From assembly GCF_902859855.1 (NCBI RefSeq), contig NZ_CADIKH010000042.1:1-62699 (forward strand): DNA of 62,699 nucleotides, in the 5' to 3' direction. Positions 15,591 to 24,100 of this stretch are shown here, in pieces; the stretch's first letter is position 1, and each line of letters opens with the position of its first letter. The notes below the pieces were generated by a model that ran no database searches, was not told where the DNA came from, and saw only the letters and a program-made list of their open reading frames with translations. A program made the translations under genes and the position numbers. The DNA comes from Paraburkholderia humisilvae. GTDB taxonomy: Bacteria; Pseudomonadota; Gammaproteobacteria; Burkholderiales; Burkholderiaceae.

Positions 15591-16346
15591 TCACTGCGCG
15601 TCATGGAAAATCAGCCCGACGGTGTGCCGCTGTCCTGAACGCAACCGGCTTACGCCATGACGCAAGTTCACCCGGTAGACGCCGCGTGTGCCTTGCACCG
15701 GGCGGCTATTCACCGTAAAGGCCACCGCATCGCCTTTGCGCAACGGCACCACCTCGGCACGCGATTGCATGCGCGGGCGTTGCTCTGTCATCACAAATTC
15801 GCCACCGGTGAAGTCTTTTCCCGGCTCCGACAGCAGAATGGCAACCTGGATCGGGAAAACATGCTCGCCATACAGGTCCTGGTGAAGGCAGTTATAGTCA
15901 CCTGCTTCGTACTGCAGGATGAGCGGCGTCGGTCTTGTCTGTCCGGCTTCGTGGCAGCGCCTGAGAAAGTCCCGATGCTGCGATGGGTAGCGGACGTCGA
16001 TGCGCATCGCCTCGTTCCAGCGATTCGCGACCGCGACGAGGTAAGGGTAGAGCGCGGTACGCAGGCCTTCGATGATGTCCGGCAGCGGATAGGCGAAATA
16101 TTTGTATTCGCCGCGTCCGAAGCCGTGCCGTGCCATCACAACGCGGGAGCGGAAGATGTCTTCGCGGGTGTAGAGGCTCGCGAGCCGATCACACTCGTCT
16201 GGCGCAATGAGCATCGCCGCCGTTGCACAGCCGAAGCTGTCGAGTTCGTTTTCGATGCGCGGCCAGTCGAGTGCTGCGACGCGCCCGGCCAATGGGCTTG
16301 CCGATAAAAGAGCGGCGCGAGGCGCCGTCTGCGTTGCGATGTCCAT
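15591..16346 (-). CDS. 2-oxoglutarate/Fe(II)-dependent oxygenase
   Basis: 251 residues. The C-terminal half carries the prolyl-4-hydroxylase-type double-stranded beta-helix: the H-x-D pair in CLHQDLYGEHVFP, then DFTGGEFVMTEQRPR, and the distal histidine with the C-terminal RHTVGLIFHDA segment containing the 2OG-binding arginine. Members hydroxylate small molecules or proteins. It ends the minus-strand cluster with the aldolase, ligJ, MFS and iclR genes, but a 104-bp gap separates it, and the substrate is not indicated. Not a ring-cleavage dioxygenase by family. Confidence 0.82.
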   Translation of the reverse strand: MDIATQTAPRAALLSASPLAGRVAALDWPRIENELDSFGCATAAMLIAPDECDRLASLYTREDIFRSRVVMARHGFGRGEYKYFAYPLPDIIEGLRTALYPYLVAVANRWNEAMRIDVRYPSQHRDFLRRCHEAGQTRPTPLILQYEAGDYNCLHQDLYGEHVFPIQVAILLSEPGKDFTGGEFVMTEQRPRMQSRAEVVPLRKGDAVAFTVNSRPVQGTRGVYRVNLRHGVSRLRSGQRHTVGLIFHDAQ

Positions 16347-16450
16347 GCTGTCCCTTCCCGGATCGTGATCGGAGTCTTTCCTGTTGAAAGCCAGTTTGCC
16401 GATCCGGGCGGGGGCCTACACTCCGGGTCTTGCGGTGTCATTCGATGGGA

Positions 16451-17140
16451 CTAGTCGATATAACGCAAACCCAGCGCCTTAAGCGGCTCGCGCATCTGAT
16501 ACATGTCGAGACCGAGCACACCGGATGCCAGTTTGGCGCGCTTCGCGGTCTCGTTCGCTTCCCTCGCGGTCGCCTTTTCCAGTGTTTCCAGCGCCTTGGC
16601 AGATGGGACAACCGTCACACCGTCCTGATCCGCAACGATGACATCGCCCGGCGTAACCAGTGCGCCGGCGCAGACAACCGGAATGTTGACCGAGCCGAGC
16701 GTCGCCTTGATCGTGCCTTTTGCGGAAATCGCCTTGCTCCAGACCGGAAAGCCCATTTCGGTCAGCACGCGAACGTCGCGCACGCCGGCGTCGATAATCA
16801 GACCACGCGCACCGCGCGCCTTGAAGCTGGTCGCAAGCAGATCGCCGAAATAGCCGTCGGTGCAGTCGGCGGTGACCGCGGCCACCACCATGTCACCCGG
16901 TTGAATCTGTTCCGCGACCACGTGCAGCATCCAGTTGTCGCCGGGATGCAGCAGCACCGTCACGGCGGGACCCCATGCGTGCGCGCCGGTATAGATGGGC
17001 CGTATATACGGTTTCATCAGGCCGGTGCGGCCCATTGCCTCGTGCACGGTTGCGCTGCCAAGCACACCGAGACCATCCGAGACGCGCTCGTCGGCGCGCG
17101 CGATGTTTCGATAAACGACTCCGAGTTCGTACATGTTCAT
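16451..17140 (-). CDS. galC: 4-carboxy-4-hydroxy-2-oxoadipate aldolase (RraA family)
   Basis: 229 residues of the RraA-like class II pyruvate aldolase family, close to LigK/GalC/ProA. It splits 4-carboxy-4-hydroxy-2-oxoadipate into pyruvate and oxaloacetate and usually also decarboxylates oxaloacetate; a divalent metal is needed. Visible are the GPAVTVLLHPGDNWMLH segment, the G-x-x-x-D-G-x-x-R-D motif (GLIIDAGVRDV) and the WSKAISAKGTIKA region. The start overlaps the ligJ stop (ATGA at 17137-17140), so it is coupled to the gene that makes its substrate. The symbol is by family and context; ligK would be equally valid. Confidence 0.87.
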   Translation of the reverse strand: MNMYELGVVYRNIARADERVSDGLGVLGSATVHEAMGRTGLMKPYIRPIYTGAHAWGPAVTVLLHPGDNWMLHVVAEQIQPGDMVVAAVTADCTDGYFGDLLATSFKARGARGLIIDAGVRDVRVLTEMGFPVWSKAISAKGTIKATLGSVNIPVVCAGALVTPGDVIVADQDGVTVVPSAKALETLEKATAREANETAKRAKLASGVLGLDMYQMREPLKALGLRYID

Positions 17141-18162
17141 CGTCCTTGTGCAAGTAGGGCGGCGTTCAGACGCGGGTACACGCGCCGTGCGTTGCCTTCG
17201 TAGATCTTGTACCGCTGTTCGGCATTCATGTCCGCCGCTTCGACGTAGCGCTTCGTATCGTCGAAATAGTGACCCGTTTGCGGATCGACGCCGCGCACCG
17301 CGCCAATCATCTCGCTTGCGAACAGAATGTTATCGACCGGAATCACGCGCGTCAGCAGATCGATGCCGGGCTGATGATAGACGCAGGTGTCGAAGAAGAT
17401 ATTGTTCAGCAGGTGTTCCTGCAACGGCGGCTTTTTCATTTCCTGTGCAAGCCCGCGGAAGCGTCCCCAGTGATACGGCACCGCGCCGCCGCCGTGCGGA
17501 ATCACGAAGCGCAGTGTCGGGAAATCGCGGAACAGGTCCGACGTCAGGCATTGCATGAACGCCGTTGTATCCGCATTCAGATAGTGCGCGCCGGTCGTGT
17601 GGAAGCATGCGTTGCAACTCGTGCTCACATGAACCATGGCCGGAATGTCGTACTCGACCATCTTCTCGTAGATCGGATACCAGTAGCGGTCCGACAGCGG
17701 CGGGCTGGTCCAGTGGCCGCCTGACGGATCGGGATTCAGGTTGATCGCGACGTTGCCGTACTGCTCGACGCATTTCACGAGTTCCGGAATGCACGTCGCG
17801 ATGTCGACACCGGGGCTCTGCGGCAGCATCGCCGCCGCGATGAAATGCTCGGGAAAGAGCTGGCTGACGCGGAAGCACAGTTCGTTGCAGATCGACGCCC
17901 ACATGCTCGACACCGAAAAGTCGCCGATGTGATGCGCCATGAAACTCGCGCGCGGACTGAACACGGTGAGGTCGAGGCCGCGTTCGCGCATCAGGCGCAA
18001 CTGGTTCGTCTCGATCGACTCGCGTAGTTCGTCGTCGCTGATGCGCAGTTCGGACGGTTTCGGCATGTCGGCGGCGTGGCCGATGGCGGCAATCTGGCGG
18101 TTGCGCCACGCTTCGAGCGATTTGGGGGCAGTCGTGTAATGACCGTGGATATCAATGATCAT
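17137..18162 (-). CDS. ligJ: 4-oxalomesaconate hydratase
   Basis: 341 residues of the zinc amidohydrolase fold (COG2159) with very strong similarity along its length to sphingomonad LigJ. Metal-binding D-x-H-G-H at residues 4-8, the PRASFMAHHIGDF stretch, NPDPSGGHWTSPPL and FVIPHGGGAVPYHWGR are all conserved. It hydrates 4-oxalomesaconate to CHA in the protocatechuate 4,5-cleavage and gallate pathways. The open frame runs on upstream but the ATG at 18162 starts exactly at the family N-terminus. Neighbours: transporter upstream, CHA aldolase downstream with ATGA overlap. No gallate or protocatechuate dioxygenase is in the window. Confidence 0.9.
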   Translation of the reverse strand: MIIDIHGHYTTAPKSLEAWRNRQIAAIGHAADMPKPSELRISDDELRESIETNQLRLMRERGLDLTVFSPRASFMAHHIGDFSVSSMWASICNELCFRVSQLFPEHFIAAAMLPQSPGVDIATCIPELVKCVEQYGNVAINLNPDPSGGHWTSPPLSDRYWYPIYEKMVEYDIPAMVHVSTSCNACFHTTGAHYLNADTTAFMQCLTSDLFRDFPTLRFVIPHGGGAVPYHWGRFRGLAQEMKKPPLQEHLLNNIFFDTCVYHQPGIDLLTRVIPVDNILFASEMIGAVRGVDPQTGHYFDDTKRYVEAADMNAEQRYKIYEGNARRVYPRLNAALLAQGR

Positions 18163-18203
18163 GTATTTACGCTTGAATGGAAAACCCTTTGTTGCGCTCG
18201 CGG

Positions 18204-19508
18204 TTATTGGCGCGACACTGCGTTGTCCGCATGGGCGGTCCGGTTCGTGTGGCCGGTTTCCGGAGTCGTGGCATCGGCCACCTGCGTGAGATCGCGGCCT
18301 CGCGTTTCGGGCAGCATCAGCGCAGCGGTCACGACGAGCAGATACGACACGCACGCGCACAGGCCCATTGCCGCGCCCAGTTCGAGCTTCGCACTCAACA
18401 CGCCGACCATGGTCGGCATGATCGCGCCGATGGCGCGGCCCGCGTTGCCGCAAAGCCCCTGCGCCGAAGCGCGGATGCGCGTCGGGAACAGTTCGGCGAT
18501 ATAGGCGCCGGTGCCCGCAGCCGTGCCGGATTGCAGCGTGCCGAGCACGAAACCAAGCACGAGCGTGACGGGTAACGTAATCGGCGTGAGCGTGTAGGTC
18601 GCGACGGCGATGGCCTGCAGGCACGCAATCACGATAAAGGTGCGGCGGCGGCCGAAACGGTCGGCCATCCAGCCGTTGAGGAATGCGCCGGCAAACGAGC
18701 CCAGAATATTGATCGCCAGATAGCCGCCGACGTTGGTGATCGACAGATGCAGGACGAGCTTCAGATAGGCCGGCAGCCAGGTGATCATCACGTAGTTGCC
18801 GCCGTAGATGCCGAACGTCAACAGGATTGCCTTGAGCGTGGTCGCGCGCGTCGGACCTTCGAACACGGCCCAGATGCTCGGGCGATCGGTCGTGCGTTCG
18901 CGACGGTTCTGCGCGAATACCGGCGCTTCCTCGATATGGCGGCGAATCCACAGCACGAGCAGTGTAGGCAGAATGCCGACCGCGAACAGCACGCGCCACG
19001 CGAGCGAAGGTGCGAGCGAACTGAAGAGCACCGTCGAGACCAGTACCGCGACGCCATAGCCGATCGCCCAGCCCGCCTGTAGCGAGCCGACCGCGCGACC
19101 GCGCACCTGCGGGCGAATCGTTTCGCTGATCAGTACCGCGCCGACGGCCCATTCGCCGCCAAAGCCGAGCCCTTGCAGCCCGCGCGTGATCATCAGTTGC
19201 TCGAATGAATTCGTGAACGCGGACAACAGCGTAAAGACCGAGAACCACAAGATCGTGATTTGCAGCACGCGCACACGGCCGTAGCGGTCCGCGAGAATGC
19301 CGGCGATCCAGCCGCCCAGCGACGCCATGATCAGTACCGTCGTGCCAAGCAGTCCCGCCTCGCCGCGCGTCATACTCCATAGCGCGATCAGCGTGGGGAT
19401 GGCGAGCGCATACATTTGCGTGTCCATCGCGTCGAGTCCCCAACCGCTGAAGCACGCCCAGTAGGTGCGCTTCTCGGACTTTGTCAGCTCGCTGTACCAA
19501 TTAAACAT
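18204..19508 (-). CDS. MFS transporter, aromatic acid:H+ symporter type
   Basis: 434 residues, 12 membrane segments. The N-terminus (YWACFSGWGLDAMDTQMYAL) has the D-x-x-D arrangement of aromatic acid and organic acid:proton symporters, loop 2-3 has GILADRYGR, and loop 8-9 has GWMADRFGRR. The ATG at 19508 follows GGAG and overlaps the iclR stop by 8 bases. In context with ligJ and the CHA aldolase it most likely imports gallate, protocatechuate, 4-oxalomesaconate or a related acid; this is inference from position. Confidence 0.86.
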   Translation of the reverse strand: MFNWYSELTKSEKRTYWACFSGWGLDAMDTQMYALAIPTLIALWSMTRGEAGLLGTTVLIMASLGGWIAGILADRYGRVRVLQITILWFSVFTLLSAFTNSFEQLMITRGLQGLGFGGEWAVGAVLISETIRPQVRGRAVGSLQAGWAIGYGVAVLVSTVLFSSLAPSLAWRVLFAVGILPTLLVLWIRRHIEEAPVFAQNRRERTTDRPSIWAVFEGPTRATTLKAILLTFGIYGGNYVMITWLPAYLKLVLHLSITNVGGYLAINILGSFAGAFLNGWMADRFGRRRTFIVIACLQAIAVATYTLTPITLPVTLVLGFVLGTLQSGTAAGTGAYIAELFPTRIRASAQGLCGNAGRAIGAIMPTMVGVLSAKLELGAAMGLCACVSYLLVVTAALMLPETRGRDLTQVADATTPETGHTNRTAHADNAVSRQ

Positions 19509-20364
19509 GCTCGTTCTCCTCCGGCGTTCCCGTTTGTGTGGATTGCCTGTCTTTTGATGAAGCGCGCGTGCGCGTCTTGCGTGCGTGAGCGCCTGCGCGC
19601 GGCGCCGCAGCTGGAAGGGCGGCTGCGGCAAGCAAAGGGGCGGGGTCGCCGCCAAGCGCGGCGCTTGCGCGGGCCGCGAATTGCAGCAGGTGCGGACGAT
19701 AGCGCTCCATTTCATCGATACCCATGCGCGCAGCCGGTCCGACGATGCCGAGCGACCCTACCAGTCTCTGTCCGACGCGAAACACGGGCGCGGAGATGCC
19801 TGCGGTCTCCGGGTCGCGCTCACCGACCGATACATACACATAGCGGGAACGCACATCGTCATACGGTGCGCCTGGCTCGCCCGAAAAGGCGAGCAAGATG
19901 CGCCCTCCGGCGCCGCGATCGAGCGACTGCACGTCGCCCGGATGAACCTCCGCGCGCACCGAGTGGCGTGATGCGATCCGATAGAGGCATACGCGGTGGT
20001 CTTGCTCACGGACATGAAACGACACCGCTTCGCCCGTCTCCACGCTCAGCTCTTTCATGATCGGCAGCAGGATGTCGCGCAGATCGAAGCCCGCCTCGTA
20101 GATGGCGCTCAGATGCATCACCGACGAACCGACCCAGTACCGGCCGTCGTCGAGCCGGATCAGCAGATGGTGGTGACAGAGCGCCTGCGCGAGCCGCGAC
20201 AGCGTGCTTTTGTAGAGCCCGGTGCGCTCCGATAACTGGGTGAGCGTGAGGGGTTCGTCGTCGCGCCGGAACGCGAAAAGGATCGACGCCGCGCGGTCAA
20301 GCACATCGATGCCGCTGGCCGTTACGCCTTGCGGCGTGCGCGCGTTCTCGCTGGTACGGGGCAT
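19501..20364 (-). CDS. IclR family transcriptional regulator
   Basis: 287 residues. N-terminal winged HTH (LTQLSERTGLYKSTLSRLAQALCHH) and an IclR effector domain (VSFHVREQDHRVCLYRIAS.., SLGIVGPAARM). The C-terminal 45 or so residues are an Ala/Arg/Thr-rich tail not typical of the family. First gene of a minus-strand unit with the transporter (8-base overlap), ligJ and CHA aldolase, so likely their activator or repressor. A 37-bp palindromic region upstream is the probable binding site. Confidence 0.88.
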   Translation of the reverse strand: MPRTSENARTPQGVTASGIDVLDRAASILFAFRRDDEPLTLTQLSERTGLYKSTLSRLAQALCHHHLLIRLDDGRYWVGSSVMHLSAIYEAGFDLRDILLPIMKELSVETGEAVSFHVREQDHRVCLYRIASRHSVRAEVHPGDVQSLDRGAGGRILLAFSGEPGAPYDDVRSRYVYVSVGERDPETAGISAPVFRVGQRLVGSLGIVGPAARMGIDEMERYRPHLLQFAARASAALGGDPAPLLAAAALPAAAPRAGAHARKTRTRASSKDRQSTQTGTPEENEHV

Positions 20365-20392
20365 GGCAGTCTCCGCGGTGCTCGATCTCGTT

Positions 20393-20429
20393 GTTCTATC
20401 TGGTAGAACTAGAATTCATTGGATAGAAC
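20393..20429. promoter_or_regulatory. Nested inverted repeats (GTTCTA/TAGAAC) upstream of iclR
   Basis: GTTCTATCTGGTAGAAC at 20393-20409 is a perfect 6-5-6 inverted repeat, and GTTCTATC (20393-20400) also pairs perfectly with GATAGAAC (20422-20429). Three TAGAAC half-sites thus sit 28-65 bp upstream of the iclR ATG. This is the layout of an IclR-family operator with autoregulation. Confidence 0.6.
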
Positions 20430-21198
20430 AATGCTAAACCACGTGCTTTATCGGTGTCAACGCGAGCGGTTCTGCAGTGATGTGACGCAGACGAGCGCGT
20501 CGGGTAGTCGATGCGCGTCTTTGACGGCGAACGTTATAGGAGAACGAAATTGCAGAGAGACACACGGCCGACGGAGACGCGCTGGCTATCGGGCAACGAA
20601 AGAGACCTGAAAGTTGGCCGCGCCGTCAATGACGCTGGCGGCATTTTTAGACCTTGAACATTGGATAACAAAGCAAACAGAAATATGACGTAACAATGTC
20701 ATTTTCGAGGCTAGCTCATAAAGATTGGTTCTTTCTCATAGCTTTCAAATGTATTTAATTAGCTGACTTTTTGTCAGAATAAAGACGTCACAGCGAAAAC
20801 GGCCAAAGACGATCTTCTCCTGTCCGTATCCTTCGCTGTCATCGCCAAAATCGCGTTATAAAAATATCGAATCGGGCTGAATCGCCTGTCAGACAGGGCT
20901 GAGCCGCCCCGGCGCCTGAACCCCAAAAAATATTCCAGCGTTACTCGGGTTACCGAATAACTCACGCGAGTTACTGCATAACCTGGGCCTTTAAACCTTG
21001 CATTGCGAAGAATACTTCGCTTTTTGGTTCTTCTCTTCGTGTTAAGTACTTTACGCCGTAATGAACCCCCGATCATAGCCGCCGGAAATAGCGCACACGT
21101 TTGCGCGTCCGGTTACATCAATGATCGCTTTCGGTGAGCTTTGCCGAATGCGACGAAAGAAAGCCATGCGTAGTAAAACCAGAAGAAGGGAATTCGCG
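20430..21198. other. Long AT-richer intergenic leader of the giant glycosidase gene
   Basis: Almost 770 bp with no convincing gene, visibly richer in A and T (20640-20900 and 21000-21060) than the flanks. It holds two short perfect hairpins: CCTGTC-A-GACAGG at 20885-20897 and TAACTC-ACGC-GAGTTA at 20958-20973, the latter within a cluster of GTTAC/GTAAC-like words (20939-20980). No obvious sigma-70 promoter pair was found by eye. Base composition suggests acquired DNA or a silenced, regulated promoter. Confidence 0.5.
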
Positions 21199-24100
21199 AT
21201 GCGCAACCGCATTGGGCATTTATCGGGACTACTAGTACTTCTTTGGCTAATGCTGGCATTCGCGACTACGCAGGCGGTCGCGAGCGTCGTGGCGCCGGCA
21301 TCCAATCGTATCGATATCAATCTCGGGGAAACCCCTTGGCAGTTCAACAAGGATTCAGACAACCCGAACTACTCAACGCCGGGTTTTGACGACTCGGGCT
21401 GGACGCCGAAGGGCGTGCCGCAGTCGCCGTCCGACAATGACACGTTCATCAACGAGAAATCGGGTGGCGGCGAGGGCGAACTCACCGGCAACATCACCTG
21501 GTATCGCAAGCACTTCAAGATCGACCCGTCCTACTCGAACCGCAAGGTGCTGATCGAGTTCCAGGGCGCGCACGTCGGCTCGCAGGTGTACATCAACGGC
21601 ACGTTCATTCCGGGCAATAGCGCGCTTAATCCGAAAGCGACGCACGTGATGGGCTTCATCCCGTTTGAAGTCGACGCCACGCCCTACCTGAAGTTCGACG
21701 GGTCGGACAACGTGATCGCCGTGAAGGTTGCGCGCAACGATGCATTCTTCGAGGCGCCCGGCTTTGGCGGTGCGTTCCGCTTCGGCCAGAGCGATTCGGG
21801 TCTGTTCCGCGAAGTCTGGATGCACATCGTGGACCGCGTGTACATTCCCGAAAACGTCTACGCAGTGCGCGAACTCTGGGGTAACTACATCGCGACGACA
21901 GCGGCGGACCCGTCGCTGGCATCGGTGCAGGTCCAGACGAACGTGATGAACGAATACTCGACCGACCAGCAGGTGACGTTGACGACGCAGCTCGTCGATG
22001 CGACCGGCCAGGTGGTCACGCAAAAGCAGGATACTCAGAACGCCCCTGCGAATGCGCTGCCGGGTCTGCATCCGACCTTGTTCACGCAGACCTTGACGGT
22101 GAACCAGCCGAATCTCTGGTATCCGAACAACGACCCGAACGGCAAGCCGTACCTGTACCAGGTGGTTCAGACGGTGGCCATCAACGGCGCCGTGGTGGAT
22201 TCGAAGGTCACGCCGTTCGGTATCCGCACGCTCACGTGGGACAAGAATTTCCCGATCTTCAACAAGCATGCACGGTATCTGCACGGTGCGTCGGGCCGCT
22301 ATGACTTTGTCGCGCTCGGCTCTGCCGTTCCGACGGAACTTCAGTATTACGACCTGATGCTGCTCGCGAATGCGGGCGGCGCATTGTATCGGCCGGGTCA
22401 CTCGGCGCAAGGCCCTGGCTTCCTCGACGCGGCCGACGCCTACGGCATCATGGTGATGCAGCCGAGCGGCGACGGTGAAGGTGGCTTCGGCAAGCTCTGT
22501 CCGACCGAGGACGTGGTCGATGGGTGTCTGATGAGGCCCAGCGACGTCGTGCTGAAGAAGGAATTGCATCGTGACATGATCATTCACGACCGTAACCACC
22601 CGTCGGTGCTCGCATGGGAATCGAACAACGGCGGGATGGAAACGTCCCTGTCACAAGAGGTCAAGGCCATCTCGCAGCAATGGGATCCGATCTTCACGCG
22701 CGCACAGGCTGACCGCACGCCGGATCCGGCGCACGGCGACCTGCTGGGTTGCAGCGGCGACGGCTGCGATATCGGCGTGAAACGGCAATTTCCGAATTCG
22801 CCGACGGTCGGTTCCGAGTACTGGGGCAAGGGTGCGGGTCGTTGGCACTACGACTACGAACTCGCGTTTGCCGCGGAGTACGTCAACAACCTGGTGCACA
22901 GCGTAGGTATCCAGTCGATGGGGATTGTGCACTGGTATCTCGCGGATACGCCGGGTGAGATTTATGACCAGGTTGACGGCTTTCTGGACGAACAGGTGCG
23001 CGGCAATGGCGCATCGATGATGGACTGGAACCGCATTCCGCGTCTGCTCTACTACATCTACCAGGCGTACTGGACGGACTTCAGCATGAAGCCGGTGGTC
23101 AAGCTCGCGCATACGTGGACCAACCGCGCGGATACCGTGACCGTCAACGCGTTCAGCAACTGCCCGCAGGTCAGGCTGATGCTCAACGGCCAGCAGGTCG
23201 GCTCGCCGCAGACGCCGAACCCGACGTCGTCGGATTCGAGCAGCGATCTGACCCAGAACACCATCTTGCTGCCGCGGCAAGTGCACTGGAGCGGCGTGAA
23301 GTTTGTGCCGGGCACGCTCGAGGCCCAGTGCCTGGATGAGCGGGAAACGGTGGTCGCGCAGGACGATCTGGTCACGGCAGGTCCGGCTGACCACATCGTG
23401 CTGTCGGTCATCGATCAGGTGACGAAGCCGGATGGCACGAAATTTGTGCTCAAAGCCAACGGTACCGACGCCGCGCTCATCAGGGCGATGGTCGTGGACA
23501 AGGCCGGTGTGATGGTTCCCGATGCCGCGCAGGAAATCACGTTCAAGGTCAGTGGCGCAGCGGGCGAGTACCGCGGCGGTGCCGACCACTACGTGGATGC
23601 CGGCCAGCCGCTCCATTACCACTCGCCTGGCGATCCGAATCTTTTCGTGGAAGGCGGCGAGACACAGGTTGCCGTACGGACCACCTTCGTTCCGGGTACG
23701 GTCCAGGTGACGGCGACGGCGCCTGGACTCGGCGGCGGCTCGACGAGCTTTGAAGTCGCACCGACCGGCAGCGCGCAAACGTTTGATGGCAAGGATCTGA
23801 TCATCGGGGCGCAGCAGGCGAGCGGGGTGCAGATCATCACGCAGCCGCAGCCCACGACGGCCACCATCGGCCAGACCGCGAGCTTCAACGTGCTCGCGGC
23901 GAGCGGCTCGCCGGTGAAGTTCCAGTGGACGAAGAACGGCGCGCCGATCACGGGTGCGACGAGCTTTGCCTATACGACGCCGGCTCTGCAGGCGAGCGAC
24001 GACCAGGCGGCCTATGCAGCGATCGTGAGCAATGCCACGGATAGCGTGACGTCGACCCCGGCGATTCTGACCGTGGTGGCGCCGTCGGTGCCGCAGATCA

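Noticed and set aside
17137..19500. ligJ read as a 787-residue fusion with an upstream domain
   Set aside because: The N-terminal part is the transporter gene in another frame, with Arg-rich nonsense sequence; the family start and overlap structure place ligJ at 18162.
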